Source: Candidatus Contubernalis alkalaceticus (GTDB lineage: Bacteria; Bacillota; Dethiobacteria; SKNC01). Taken from it: a stretch of DNA of 64,000 nucleotides. The DNA lies in assembly GCF_022558445.1 (NCBI RefSeq), contig NZ_CP054699.1:1072001-1136000 (forward strand), written 5' to 3'. This document shows positions 48,143 through 55,090 of this stretch, piece by piece. The notes under the pieces were generated by a model. That model did not search any database and had not been told where the DNA came from. It saw only the letters and a program-made list of their open reading frames with translations. The position numbers were made by a program, and so were the translations under genes. The first letter of the stretch is position 1, and every line of letters starts with the position of its first letter.

Positions 48143-48967
48143 ATGGAGAAAATGTGTATGCTATTAAAAGTTTCCCGAAGTGGTTATTATGACTGGGTGG
48201 ACAGGCCACCATCTAATCGAGAAAAAAAGGATCAAAAAATCCTTAAGATAATAAAAAAGACCCATATCAAGCACCCAGTATGGGGCGTCGACCCTATCTG
48301 GGCAGAGGTTAAAGAAACCATACACTGCAGCCGTGGAACAGTCTATAGGCTGATGAAAGAAAACGGCATCAAGTCAAAGCGTAGAGCTAAGTGGAAAGCA
48401 ACAACCAACAGCAAGCACAATTTACCGGTAGCACCAAACTTATTAGAGCAGAACTTCAATACAGAGCTACCAAATACTGTCTGGGTGGGAGACATTACAT
48501 ATAATTGGACAGATGAAGGCTGGCTATATACAGCCATAGTAAAGGATTTATGCACCAAAGATGTCGTAGGTTACGCTATGGGAGATAGAATTGTCAAAGA
48601 CCTGGTTATAAGAGCAATGGCGATGGCCGTAAGAAACGAAAAACCCAAAAAAGATCTAATATTTCATTCAGATAGAGGAAGTCAATACTGCTCAAATGAT
48701 TTCAAAGACCTATTAAAAACTAGTAATATCAGGCAAAGCATGAGTCGCAAGGGCAATCCTTACGATAATGCCTGTGCAGAAAATTTCTTTAGCTGTTTAA
48801 AATGTGAATGCACTAATTTTTATATATTTGAAACCCGAGATGAAGCAAAACAGGCCATTTTTGAATATATAGAAGTTTATTACAACAGACAAAGGCGACA
48901 CGCCTCTTTGGGGTGGATTACACCGCTGGCATATAAAAAGCTTTTTGCCCATGACATTGTGGCTTAA
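48143..48967 (+). CDS. IS3-family transposase OrfB (DDE integrase core)
   Basis: A 274-residue DDE transposase. The three catalytic acids are Asp in WVGDIT, Asp in FHSDRGSQY and Glu in NACAENFF, with 35 residues between the last two, the DD(35)E spacing. An HTH_21 region comes first. The frame is open upstream of the ATG to the frameshift site, so the functional product is probably the OrfAB fusion. All motifs are intact, so this copy may still be active. Confidence 0.92.
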   Translation: MEKMCMLLKVSRSGYYDWVDRPPSNREKKDQKILKIIKKTHIKHPVWGVDPIWAEVKETIHCSRGTVYRLMKENGIKSKRRAKWKATTNSKHNLPVAPNLLEQNFNTELPNTVWVGDITYNWTDEGWLYTAIVKDLCTKDVVGYAMGDRIVKDLVIRAMAMAVRNEKPKKDLIFHSDRGSQYCSNDFKDLLKTSNIRQSMSRKGNPYDNACAENFFSCLKCECTNFYIFETRDEAKQAIFEYIEVYYNRQRRHASLGWITPLAYKKLFAHDIVA

Positions 48968-49006
48968 ATAATGAATGGTTTTAGAGTTTTTAAAAAACAA
49001 AAATCA

Positions 49007-49260
49007 TTTTAGCAGTAAAGGTTGTGGGTATGTGGTCAACGCGAAGTGTTGTCCAAGCAGTTGTGGAGCTTGTGGGTAACTCCGGAGGAGTTATCCGTCA
49101 AATCCACATCTGCGGCATATCCATCAACCAGGACTAATATTTCAAAACTTTATGAAATGTCACGATATCTTCACGAAACGGTGTCCGATTTAGAGAGAAT
49201 GGCTCAAATTTAAGATGGAAATTGTACTGGAGCTGCTCCAAGAGGAAAAACAACATAAAG
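49007..49260. other. Gap after the IS with an inverted repeat and an uncertain short frame
   Basis: GGGTAACTCC and GGAGTTATCC near 49071-49094 form a 10-bp stem with one G-T pair. A 63-codon frame (49022-49213) ends in SKLYEMSRYLHETVSDLERMAQI, which looks protein-like, but its first half overlaps the repeat, so I treat it as a possible gene tail rather than a gene. Confidence 0.35.
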
Positions 49261-49291
49261 GGGGAGGTGATTACGGGATAGCCCCGTAATC
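49261..49291 (+). promoter_or_regulatory. Ribosome site followed by a 9-bp hairpin up to the start codon
   Basis: The Shine-Dalgarno stretch GGGGAGGTGA (49261-49270) overlaps the left arm of GATTACGGG (49269-49277), which pairs perfectly with CCCGTAATC (49283-49291); the ATG follows at 49292. Folding would shorten the distance between site and start, or block it. Confidence 0.6.
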
Positions 49292-49762
49292 ATGTTTAAT
49301 ATAATGATAATAACCGGAACGAAAAAGCATATACCCGGCTGTATAGAAGCAGTTAAGAATTCTGAATTGGGGCAAGCGTATAATAGACCTTTTGATTATT
49401 TGCAAGCCTGCTTTACAGAAGGCATAAAAAGCAAAGAGATATATGTTGCTGTTAACGAAGACAGTGTCTGCTTAGGATTTATATGGATAGTCCCTAAAGG
49501 GGTATTCTGTGAATTTCCATATTGCAAAATTATTGCTGTTAGAAAGGAGTGCCGTTCTCAAGGTATTGGCACCGCCTTGTTGCAGCACTTTGAAAGCCTT
49601 GGTTTTGCTAACTCAACTAAAATATTTATTAATGTCAGTGATTTTAACATGAACGCAAAGAAACTGTATGAAAACCTGGGTTATAAAGAATATGGCCTAG
49701 TCCCGGATTTATTCAAAACAGGAATATCAGAGTACATAATGATGAAAGCCAGAGGGTATTAA
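49292..49762 (+). CDS. GNAT family N-acetyltransferase
   Basis: A 156-residue acetyltransferase. The acetyl-CoA loop motif (ECRSQGIGTALLQHFES, about residues 88-104) and the NMNAKKLYENLGYKEYG closing motif are intact. Substrate is unknown; the position among small, resistance-like island genes fits drug or small-molecule acetylation. ATG 49292 follows the hairpin; ATG 49304 is an alternative. Its stop is directly followed by a decayed glycosylase frame. Confidence 0.85.
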   Translation: MFNIMIITGTKKHIPGCIEAVKNSELGQAYNRPFDYLQACFTEGIKSKEIYVAVNEDSVCLGFIWIVPKGVFCEFPYCKIIAVRKECRSQGIGTALLQHFESLGFANSTKIFINVSDFNMNAKKLYENLGYKEYGLVPDLFKTGISEYIMMKARGY

Positions 49763-50145
49763 ATGATGAAAGAGCAAGCTATACACAATCTTGAACCGAT
49801 TTTCGATGACAACTTAAGAATCTAAATTCTTGGAACTATGCCATCCTAAAAATCCCGCGAAGCAGGTTTTTATTCTGCTAACCCGCGAAACCGTTTTTGG
49901 CGTGTAATCACAGAGATCTTGTCTAAGGAGTTGCCTGTTACTATCGAAGAAAAGAAAACAATGTTGCTCGAAAACCATATTGCATTGTGATACGTTTTAG
50001 AGACTTGTCCCATATTGATATAAAAGCTATTTACACAGCCGGAGTAAAGGCAACAACCTTATATAGAAGATACTGTTATCCGGAAACGAAAATAGAGGTT
50101 ATTTATCTTCTATCAACGAGTGCTGCAAATTGCAGATATTCATTT
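49763..50145 (+). pseudogene. DNA-deoxyinosine glycosylase (Mug/UDG-like), three stop codons and a frameshift
   Basis: Starting at ATG 49763, a frame reads IHNLEPIFDDNLRI, then stop (49823), ILGTMPS, stop (49847), KSREAGFYSANPRNRFWRVI and then LLENHIAL, stop (49988, where a Trp is expected). In another frame from about 50000 it continues HIDIKAIYTAGVKATTLYRRYCYPETKIEVIYL. These fit a uracil/deoxyinosine-glycosylase family member in order, with a piece lost between. The 3' end is cut by a transposase fragment near 50144. Confidence 0.75.
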
Positions 50146-50278
50146 AACGGTTTGCATTGCTTCGCCATGTGTAAAGAGTAGTGACTGGAATTTTTAGCTT
50201 TTCAGCAGCTACTGTCGGACCTACTTCGCCGGACAGCTTAATGGCCTCTTCTTTAAATTCTTTATCATATACTCGCAT
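50144..50278 (-). pseudogene. IS3-type OrfA N-terminal fragment
   Basis: On the minus strand from ATG 50278 (with AGAGGTG upstream) a frame reads RVYDKEFKEEAIKLSGEV and VAAEKLKIPVTTLYTWRSN, the helix-turn-helix start of an IS3-type OrfA, and stops after 44 codons. No OrfB follows. It is the break point of the glycosylase pseudogene. Confidence 0.7.
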
Positions 50279-50365
50279 CTGGACACCTCTTTCTTTTTTG
50301 GGTTATTATTTCCAGAATTACGAGTTTTGTTACTTAACTAAAATGATACCACTCCAATATGTTTA

Positions 50366-50394
50366 TTGTATTAACCATGGTTTAGTGGTATATA
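50366..50394 (+). promoter_or_regulatory. Possible promoter of the DinB-like gene
   Basis: TTGTAT (50366-50371), 17-base spacer, TATATA (50389-50394). An 8-bp inverted repeat, ATACCACT (50346-50353) and AGTGGTAT (50384-50391), brackets it. Confidence 0.4.
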
Positions 50395-50458
50395 CAGATA
50401 ATCTATAATGATATTTAAAGCGGGCTCGATGTTAATAAATGAGGGAGTGTTACAATCA

Positions 50459-50983
50459 ATGAGAGATCATCACATAAAAGAGAATATACTATTTCAGCTA
50501 GACATGTGCTGGCAACTTTATCTTTATCATACTGAAAATCTTGAAGATGCAGAGGCACTTTGGGCATTCAAGCCCTCGGGTCTTCAGGTCCGTAAGCAAG
50601 ATGATGGATGGCGTATAGATTGGCCTGAAAAGGAAAGTTATGAGATTGGGCCCTCCAGTATTGCATGGACTATGTGGCATATTATATATTGGTGGACTAC
50701 TGCATTGGATTGCAATTTTGGAGATGGTACATTAAATATAGAAGACATCCCTTGGCCAGGAAATGTTGAAAAGGCAAAAGAAACAATAAAGTTACTACAC
50801 GATAAATGGGTATCAAAATTAAATGAGTTGTCGGAGGAAGATTATCATTTAAAGCAGTATGCTAAATGGCCATTAGAAGATAGGAACTTTGCCGATATTG
50901 CACTTTGGTTAAATGGAGAATTAATGAAAAATGCAGCGGAAATAGGTTATGGGCGATTTTTATATGCAACCTGTATAAAATAA
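50459..50983 (+). CDS. DinB-superfamily protein
   Basis: A 174-residue four-helix-bundle protein of the DinB/YfiT group, some of which are metal-dependent thiol transferases. SSIAWTMWHIIYWW supplies a likely metal-binding histidine in the second helix and the later helices fit the family. The ATG at 50459 has GGGAG upstream; an earlier in-frame ATG at 50408 lacks a site. It stands alone among pseudogenes, so it may be recently acquired. Confidence 0.65.
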   Translation: MRDHHIKENILFQLDMCWQLYLYHTENLEDAEALWAFKPSGLQVRKQDDGWRIDWPEKESYEIGPSSIAWTMWHIIYWWTTALDCNFGDGTLNIEDIPWPGNVEKAKETIKLLHDKWVSKLNELSEEDYHLKQYAKWPLEDRNFADIALWLNGELMKNAAEIGYGRFLYATCIK

Positions 50984-51001
50984 GAATACTATAAGACCCT
51001 T

Positions 51002-51379
51002 TTATCTATTCCCGTTGTGCCTGAAACCCACCATTATGTTGTGAGCCTGATTGAAAATGCGCAAGACGAGAACGCAGAATTCCTGTATCACGCACCTACC
51101 TTTGTTATTGTCTCTAATTTAGAAGACAACGGAAACTCAATGCCCGATTCAGCATTAGCCATCGGAAATATGATGTTGGTTGCACATGCCCTTGGTATCG
51201 GTTCCTGCTGGTTGAGTCAATTACCAGGTTTTACTCATATGCCTTTAATCCGTGAGCTTTTGAATGACTTGGATATTCCGGCAACCCATATTGTATATGG
51301 CTCGGTTGTTATGGGTTATGCAGCAGAGGAACCCAAACCAGCTTCACCACGTAATAATGTCATACACATTATTCGGTAA
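51002..51379 (+). pseudogene. Nitroreductase, N-terminus lost
   Basis: About 120 residues match the C-terminal two-thirds of an FMN nitroreductase: FLYHAPTFVIVSN, the SALAIGNMMLVAHALGIGSCWLSQ helix and the final VVMGYAAEEPKP. The N-terminal FMN-binding RRSxRxY part is missing and no ribosome site precedes the frame. It lies 19 bases after the DinB-like gene. It could be translated from ATG-less starts only, so I call it a remnant. Confidence 0.7.
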
Positions 51380-51482
51380 ATAAGTATAATCATGAATTTG
51401 AAGCCATCGGGTATGAGTGTATGGCCGAGTGAATGATTGGACTAAAATTATTAGGCGAAGGAGGAAGCGGACGCTAACATAG

Positions 51483-51511
51483 TTGACTATAGCGACAATA
51501 CATAATATTAT
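51483..51511 (+). promoter_or_regulatory. Sigma-A-like promoter of the attenuated methyltransferase
   Basis: TTGACT (51483-51488), exact 17-base spacer, TATTAT (51506-51511). Predicted start of transcription near 51518, about 40 bases before the leader ORF. Confidence 0.7.
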
Positions 51512-51558
51512 AAGATAGCTCCATAAGCTTATTAAGCTTAAATTATCAGGAGGGTTTT

Positions 51559-51615
51559 ATGAACACAAAATATAGTACACGAGAGTCCGTATTATTGCCG
51601 GGGGCATGGCAGTAA
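51559..51615 (+). CDS. 18-residue leader peptide
   Basis: ATG 51559 has AGGAGGG four bases upstream and encodes MNTKYSTRESVLLPGAWQ. It is too short for a normal protein. Its 3' half overlaps the left arm of the following terminator, the classic layout of a ribosome-controlled attenuator. Confidence 0.65.
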   Translation: MNTKYSTRESVLLPGAWQ

Positions 51616-51643
51616 TGTAGCCGCCTCCGGCACTATTTTTATT
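51596..51643 (+). terminator. Attenuator hairpin overlapping the leader ORF
   Basis: A 10-bp stem with one G-T pair (51596-51605 with 51623-51632), an inner GGC/GCC pairing, then CTATTTTTATTT. It lies inside the leader transcript, 26 bases before the methyltransferase ribosome site. Ribosome stalling on the leader could prevent it from forming. Confidence 0.7.
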
Positions 51644-51668
51644 TCATAAAAATATGGAGGTAAAAATA

Positions 51669-52382
51669 ATGTATAACTATCATCGTACAGAAAAGTATGA
51701 TAAGCGCTTTCTATCGCAAAATTTTATGGGTCCAAACGCAATGCTTATGCTTGACGAGATCACCCAATGTGTTGAACTCACGAAGGAAATGCGTGTTTTA
51801 GATCTGGGCTGCGGCACGGGGTTAACATCGGTGTTTCTAGTTAAAGAATACGGCGTACAAACATTTGCAGTTGATTTATGGATTACAGCTACCGATAACT
51901 ATAAGCGTTTTCTGCAAATGGGTGTTGATGACTTGGTTGTTCCTATCCATGCCGACGCAACGGTGGAGTTGCCTTTTGCAGACGAGTACTTCGATGCACT
52001 AATAAGCGTTGATTCCTACCACTATTACGGAAACAACGATGACTATTTTGAGAAGCATTTGAAATCGCTGATTAAAAAGGGCGCACCGGTTGCAATTGCT
52101 ATTCCCGGCACAAAGCAGGAAATGAACGGCATCATACCTGATGCGTTAAAGCCGTTTTTAGACGACGAGGGTTTTGCCACATTGCATTGCATTGAATGGT
52201 GGACGCAAATTCTTGAAAAGCATTTAGACGACTTTTCGATTAAGGAAATGGACTGCACCGACACAGCGTGGAGTGATTGGCTTGCTACCGATAATCCAAT
52301 TGCAAAGCAGGATATAGATATGATGAAAGCCGATAACGGCAAGTATCTGAATCTTATCTCAGTAACAGGAAAAAGAAAATAA
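51669..52382 (+). CDS. SAM-dependent methyltransferase under attenuator control
   Basis: A 237-residue class I methyltransferase. Motif I (VLDLGCGTGLTS, about residues 45-56), VDLW at the end of strand 2 and ALISVDSYHYY for motif IV are intact. The fold matches small-molecule methyltransferases; the substrate is unknown. ATG 51669 has GGAGG upstream. The gene has a dedicated promoter, leader peptide, attenuator and terminator, as drug-inducible resistance genes do, so methylation of a translation inhibitor or of its target is a natural hypothesis; it does not resemble Erm or Cfr. Confidence 0.82.
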   Translation: MYNYHRTEKYDKRFLSQNFMGPNAMLMLDEITQCVELTKEMRVLDLGCGTGLTSVFLVKEYGVQTFAVDLWITATDNYKRFLQMGVDDLVVPIHADATVELPFADEYFDALISVDSYHYYGNNDDYFEKHLKSLIKKGAPVAIAIPGTKQEMNGIIPDALKPFLDDEGFATLHCIEWWTQILEKHLDDFSIKEMDCTDTAWSDWLATDNPIAKQDIDMMKADNGKYLNLISVTGKRK

Positions 52383-52399
52383 CCTATAAAAAACAAAAC

Positions 52400-52445
52400 A
52401 AGGCACCCTACGCTCTAATTTCGTAGAGTGCCTTACTCGTTTTAG
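52400..52445. terminator. Terminator after the methyltransferase
   Basis: A 13-bp stem with one mismatch (52400-52412 with 52422-52434). A-run before and T-run after allow termination both ways, so it also ends the minus-strand recombinase remnant. Confidence 0.75.
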
Positions 52446-52469
52446 GGGGTCACATTTCAAAAACACCGC

Positions 52470-53010
52470 CACGCCGGATTTGAATTCCACGGTGAACTTG
52501 TTTACGTAGACGTTGACCTTTTCTATTAGCCGCCTGACAAGCTGCTCCTCGTAACCGGTTATGGCTGCGGGTTGCTCTTTTAAGAATATATTCATATCGG
52601 CAATTCGTTTTTTCAGTTCATCCCGTCCAGCGCTTTCCTGCTGAACCTTTGTTTTTCTTCACGTAGGCGGTAAATCTCTTCGGCGACATCTTTGTAATCG
52701 GCCTTGGAGTTGGCCATTTTCAGAAGCTCAATTTGAAGTTCCTCCAGGCGCTTGACGATACCAGCTAAAGTCTGATTATTTTTGCGGTTCAGGACGGTTT
52801 TGATGTTATTCTGTAGTGTGACTAGGAAGAAGTTCTTATCACATAGTGTTTGGTTGATAGCAGTAACCAGTACTTGTTCGATGGTGCTTTCTAGGACTGT
52901 TCGTGCATCACAGAATAGGCCAGTGTTCTCCAATCGGCTGACGCATCGCCAGACGATGGATTTTTTACCCCGGTTATTCCAGTGAACTCTTCGGAATACC
53001 TCGTAGTAAC
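52470..53010 (-). pseudogene. Serine site-specific recombinase, C-terminal remnant with frameshift
   Basis: Read on the minus strand, EVFRRVHWNNRGKKSIVWRC, the RLENTGLFCDARTV segment (zinc-ribbon region) and the coiled-coil ELLKMANSKADYKDVAEEIYRL are followed by a frameshift near 52615 and then YEEQLVRRLIEKVNVYVNKF, ending in a typical FTVEFKSG close. The N-terminal catalytic domain is absent; the match fades near 53010. It lies at the right end of the island. Confidence 0.8.
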
Positions 53011-53134
53011 CAAGGATACTGAAGGGCAGTGGATAGATTTTGACCAGTCACTGTTAATCATGGATTCCTGGTTTGTATCATTTGCTACCCCCAAAGCAAA
53101 TGAAATGATTGAACGTAAATACCATGATTTTTGA
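52919..53134 (+). pseudogene. Plus-strand gene-tail fragment, unknown family
   Basis: A 71-codon open stretch without its own start reads SSEYLVVTKDTEGQWIDFDQ then LIMDSWFVSFATPKANEMIE and ends RKYHDF. Protein-like content is best from 52985 on, just where the recombinase remnant ends, so two different gene scraps probably meet here. I do not recognise the family. Confidence 0.4.
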
Positions 53135-53135
53135 C

Positions 53136-53302
53136 TGGTTGATTGGTTAATTGGTTAATATACCGCTGACCCGTGACCGATTCCTCTGTCGTTCGACTCT
53201 GGGATTGCCAATGAGAGATAAGTTGGTGTCAGGCACTATGAATTATAGTATTCTAGTCAAAATTTTAGTCAAAATACACCGTATTGGAGTAAGTAGATAA
53301 AT
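53136..53302. repeat. Tandem TGGTTRAT repeat and intergenic debris
   Basis: Three head-to-tail 8-mers (TGGTTGAT, TGGTTAAT, TGGTTAAT) occur near 53136-53159. The rest contains a GGTGTCAGGCAC motif common in repeats of Clostridia. No gene seen. Confidence 0.5.
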
Positions 53303-53345
53303 AACAAAAAAAGTAACCACAGCCTATCAAAGTGTTGTGGTTACT
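53303..53345 (-). terminator. Terminator of the tRNA-Leu gene
   Basis: A 10-bp perfect stem (AGTAACCACA 53312-53321, TGTGGTTACT 53336-53345) followed on the minus strand by a seven-T run. Confidence 0.85.
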
Positions 53346-53357
53346 GTGTTTTTAAGT

Positions 53358-53443
53358 TGGTGCCGAAGGCCGGACTCGAACCGGCACGTACAGAGTACGC
53401 TTGATTTTGAGTCAAGTGCGTCTGCCAATTCCGCCACTTCGGC
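53358..53443 (-). tRNA. tRNA-Leu, anticodon CAA
   Basis: A complete class II tRNA with acceptor GCCGAAG/CTTCGGC, anticodon stem CTTGA/TCAAG around loop CTCAAAA (anticodon CAA, reading UUG), a long variable arm (CGTAC/GTACG) and a GCCGG/CCGGC T arm. The terminal CCA is encoded. It hosts the right attachment repeat (53370-53413). Confidence 0.95.
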
Positions 53444-53453
53444 ATGTGACGTT

Positions 53454-53482
53454 ATATTAACACATGATTTTAAAAATGTCAA
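53454..53482 (-). promoter_or_regulatory. Promoter of tRNA-Leu
   Basis: On the minus strand TTGACA (53477-53482), 17-base spacer and TAATAT (53454-53459) stand about eleven bases before the tRNA 5' end. Confidence 0.8.
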
Positions 53483-53729
53483 TAAACAATACCCCGGCCT
53501 ATTAAAGTGTGATTACAAGGTGATTACAATTGTCTAATAGATAAAAGCGAAAGGGGGTTTTCGTTAAATTATTAAAATCGCCCCACCTTTTAAGATTATC
53601 TGTTCCTATGCAGTCATATATATGATATTATTAATTAGAATTGGTTTTACCTTCCTCATTAGACAACTTTTTTTTGGGTTGTTTATCAGACTAATTTTAT
53701 TCGAAATTAATGGTAACGGGGTGTTTCAT

Positions 53730-54188
53730 ATGGGTAATAATCATATTTATAATGTTGAAAAAGGGGATTTTGTTTCCATTTATAATCAAGATTACACGGT
53801 TGATCAAGTGATTAAGCTGGGAACTGGGAATAACAATAATGTTAATATTTTAATTAAAGATGGTTCACTGCGTAAATGGCTTTGCCTTAGAAATTATGGT
53901 GAGGTTTTTTTTGTCCTCTGTGATGAAATGACTCTAGAGATTCGAGATTTTACCGACCAGTTATCATATAATAACAATGGTTATGATATTTTAAATAAAG
54001 GAAGTGTCAGGGCAATAGCTACATCAAATTTAGGTTATCCACAATATATAAACATTGATTTTTTTGATTACTTGAGAAAGGATAAACTAGAATATTTGTT
54101 TGTGCAAATAATTTCCGGTAAGGTAACTTTCATGATTGGGGAACCTGTTATTAGTACTGCCATAATGGTTTATCCCAGGCCTAAGTAA
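53730..54188 (+). CDS. DUF4178 family protein
   Basis: A 152-residue protein resembling DUF4178, a beta-rich domain usually found beside PspA and SPFH genes in Firmicutes. It starts GNNHIYNVEKGDFVSI and shows the WLCLRNYGEVFFV pattern. I prefer ATG 53730 with ACGGGGTG upstream; an in-frame ATG at 53622 would add a hydrophobic N-terminus but has no ribosome site. Function is unknown. It begins the PspA-SPFH set and is divergent from tRNA-Leu. Confidence 0.65.
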   Translation: MGNNHIYNVEKGDFVSIYNQDYTVDQVIKLGTGNNNNVNILIKDGSLRKWLCLRNYGEVFFVLCDEMTLEIRDFTDQLSYNNNGYDILNKGSVRAIATSNLGYPQYINIDFFDYLRKDKLEYLFVQIISGKVTFMIGEPVISTAIMVYPRPK

Positions 54189-54358
54189 TAAGCTTTGTTT
54201 TTTTACTAATGCTAAATTTTTATGCCCTCTGAAAGAGAAGCATTTAAAAAAGTAATAGAATTATGGAGGTAAGTCCAGTTCTGTTGTTTACCCTGTATTA
54301 ATGAGAAGTAATATGTAATACTTAAATTTATACACAATTACAGGAAGGAGTTAAAAAA

Positions 54359-55021
54359 ATGGGAATATTAAATCGTTTTACGGATGTAGTAAAATCTAAT
54401 ATTAATGCCTTGATAGACAAGTCAGAGGATCCTGAGAAAATGGCTAACCAGATTATTATAGATCTGGAAAAACTCTTAGGTGAAGCTGCCCAGGGAGTAG
54501 CGTATGCCATTGCTGAAGAGAAGAGGCTTAAGTCCATTGTGGAACAAAACAAGGCGGAAATGGATAGGTGGGAGATGCGGGCCATGGAAGCCCTGAAGGT
54601 TGGGGATGAAGAGTTGGCCAGGGAAGCTCTTAATAAAAAACACAGCTTCGACAGCGACTATACCACATATTATGAGCTCCACCAGCAGCAGGTTGAACAG
54701 GTTAATAATCTCAAGGGAAATCTGAGACAGCTTAATGAGAAAATTGAAGAAGCCAGGCGAAAACGCAATAACCTTATTGCCAGAAGCAGAAGCGCAAAAG
54801 CTCAAAGCAGCATTGCTAAGGCTATGGGTGGGGCTTCTTCCAGTGATGCCCTGGGCAAGTTAGAAAAAATGGAGCAGAAGGTACGGCAAAAAGAGGCTAT
54901 GGCTGAAGCATATAACGAGCTTAAAACGGATGATAGTTTAGAGAGCAGGTTTAAAGAAATAGAAAAGAAAAGCAGCATTGACCATGAACTGGCTGCCTTA
55001 AAAGAAAAACTGAAGAATTAA
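54359..55021 (+). CDS. pspA: PspA/IM30 family protein
   Basis: A 220-residue coiled-coil protein of the PspA/Vipp1 (ESCRT-III-like) family that assembles on stressed membranes and maintains the proton gradient. The N-terminal amphipathic helix (MGILNRFTDVVKSNINALID) and the family helix EDPEKMANQIIIDLEKLL are clear, with a long hairpin of helices (about 25-160). It lies between DUF4178 and an SPFH protein. Length is typical. Confidence 0.92.
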   Translation: MGILNRFTDVVKSNINALIDKSEDPEKMANQIIIDLEKLLGEAAQGVAYAIAEEKRLKSIVEQNKAEMDRWEMRAMEALKVGDEELAREALNKKHSFDSDYTTYYELHQQQVEQVNNLKGNLRQLNEKIEEARRKRNNLIARSRSAKAQSSIAKAMGGASSSDALGKLEKMEQKVRQKEAMAEAYNELKTDDSLESRFKEIEKKSSIDHELAALKEKLKN

Positions 55022-55090
55022 AAGTTATAAAGTAGAGGGTTCGTCTGTTATTCAAGTTAAATGACGGACATCTTAACGGGAGGAACGGCA

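Larger units (their letters stand above)
47767..49006 (+). mobile_element. Complete IS3-family element, approximate ends
   Basis: About 1.24 kb with OrfA and OrfB. Tentative ends are TGATTG at 47767 and the reverse complement starting TGATTTTTG at 49006. I could not find a target duplication at these positions, so the bounds may be off by some bases. It lies 36 bases from the neighbouring IS3 remnant, in opposite orientation. Confidence 0.6.
39575..53413. mobile_element. 13.8-kb genomic island integrated in tRNA-Leu(CAA)
   Basis: The bounds are a perfect 44-bp direct repeat made from the tRNA-Leu anticodon arm to T arm. The right copy completes a functional tRNA; the left is a displaced 3' half, the standard result of site-specific integration at a tRNA 3' end. 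Cargo: LysR regulator, AOR cluster, three or more IS copies, several pseudogenes, small resistance-like genes. No intact tyrosine integrase is visible, only a broken serine recombinase near the right end, so the island appears fixed. The exact crossover point within the repeat is unknown. Confidence 0.65.

Noticed and set aside
49022-49213. 63-residue protein after the IS3 element
   Set aside because: The second half looks protein-like but the first half runs through an inverted repeat, and no family or good ribosome site is visible; kept only as a note in the gap entry.
53337-53537. 66-residue frame at tRNA-Leu
   Set aside because: It is a chance translation of the tRNA gene on the opposite strand; a similar frame at 39413 reads through the tRNA fragment for the same reason.
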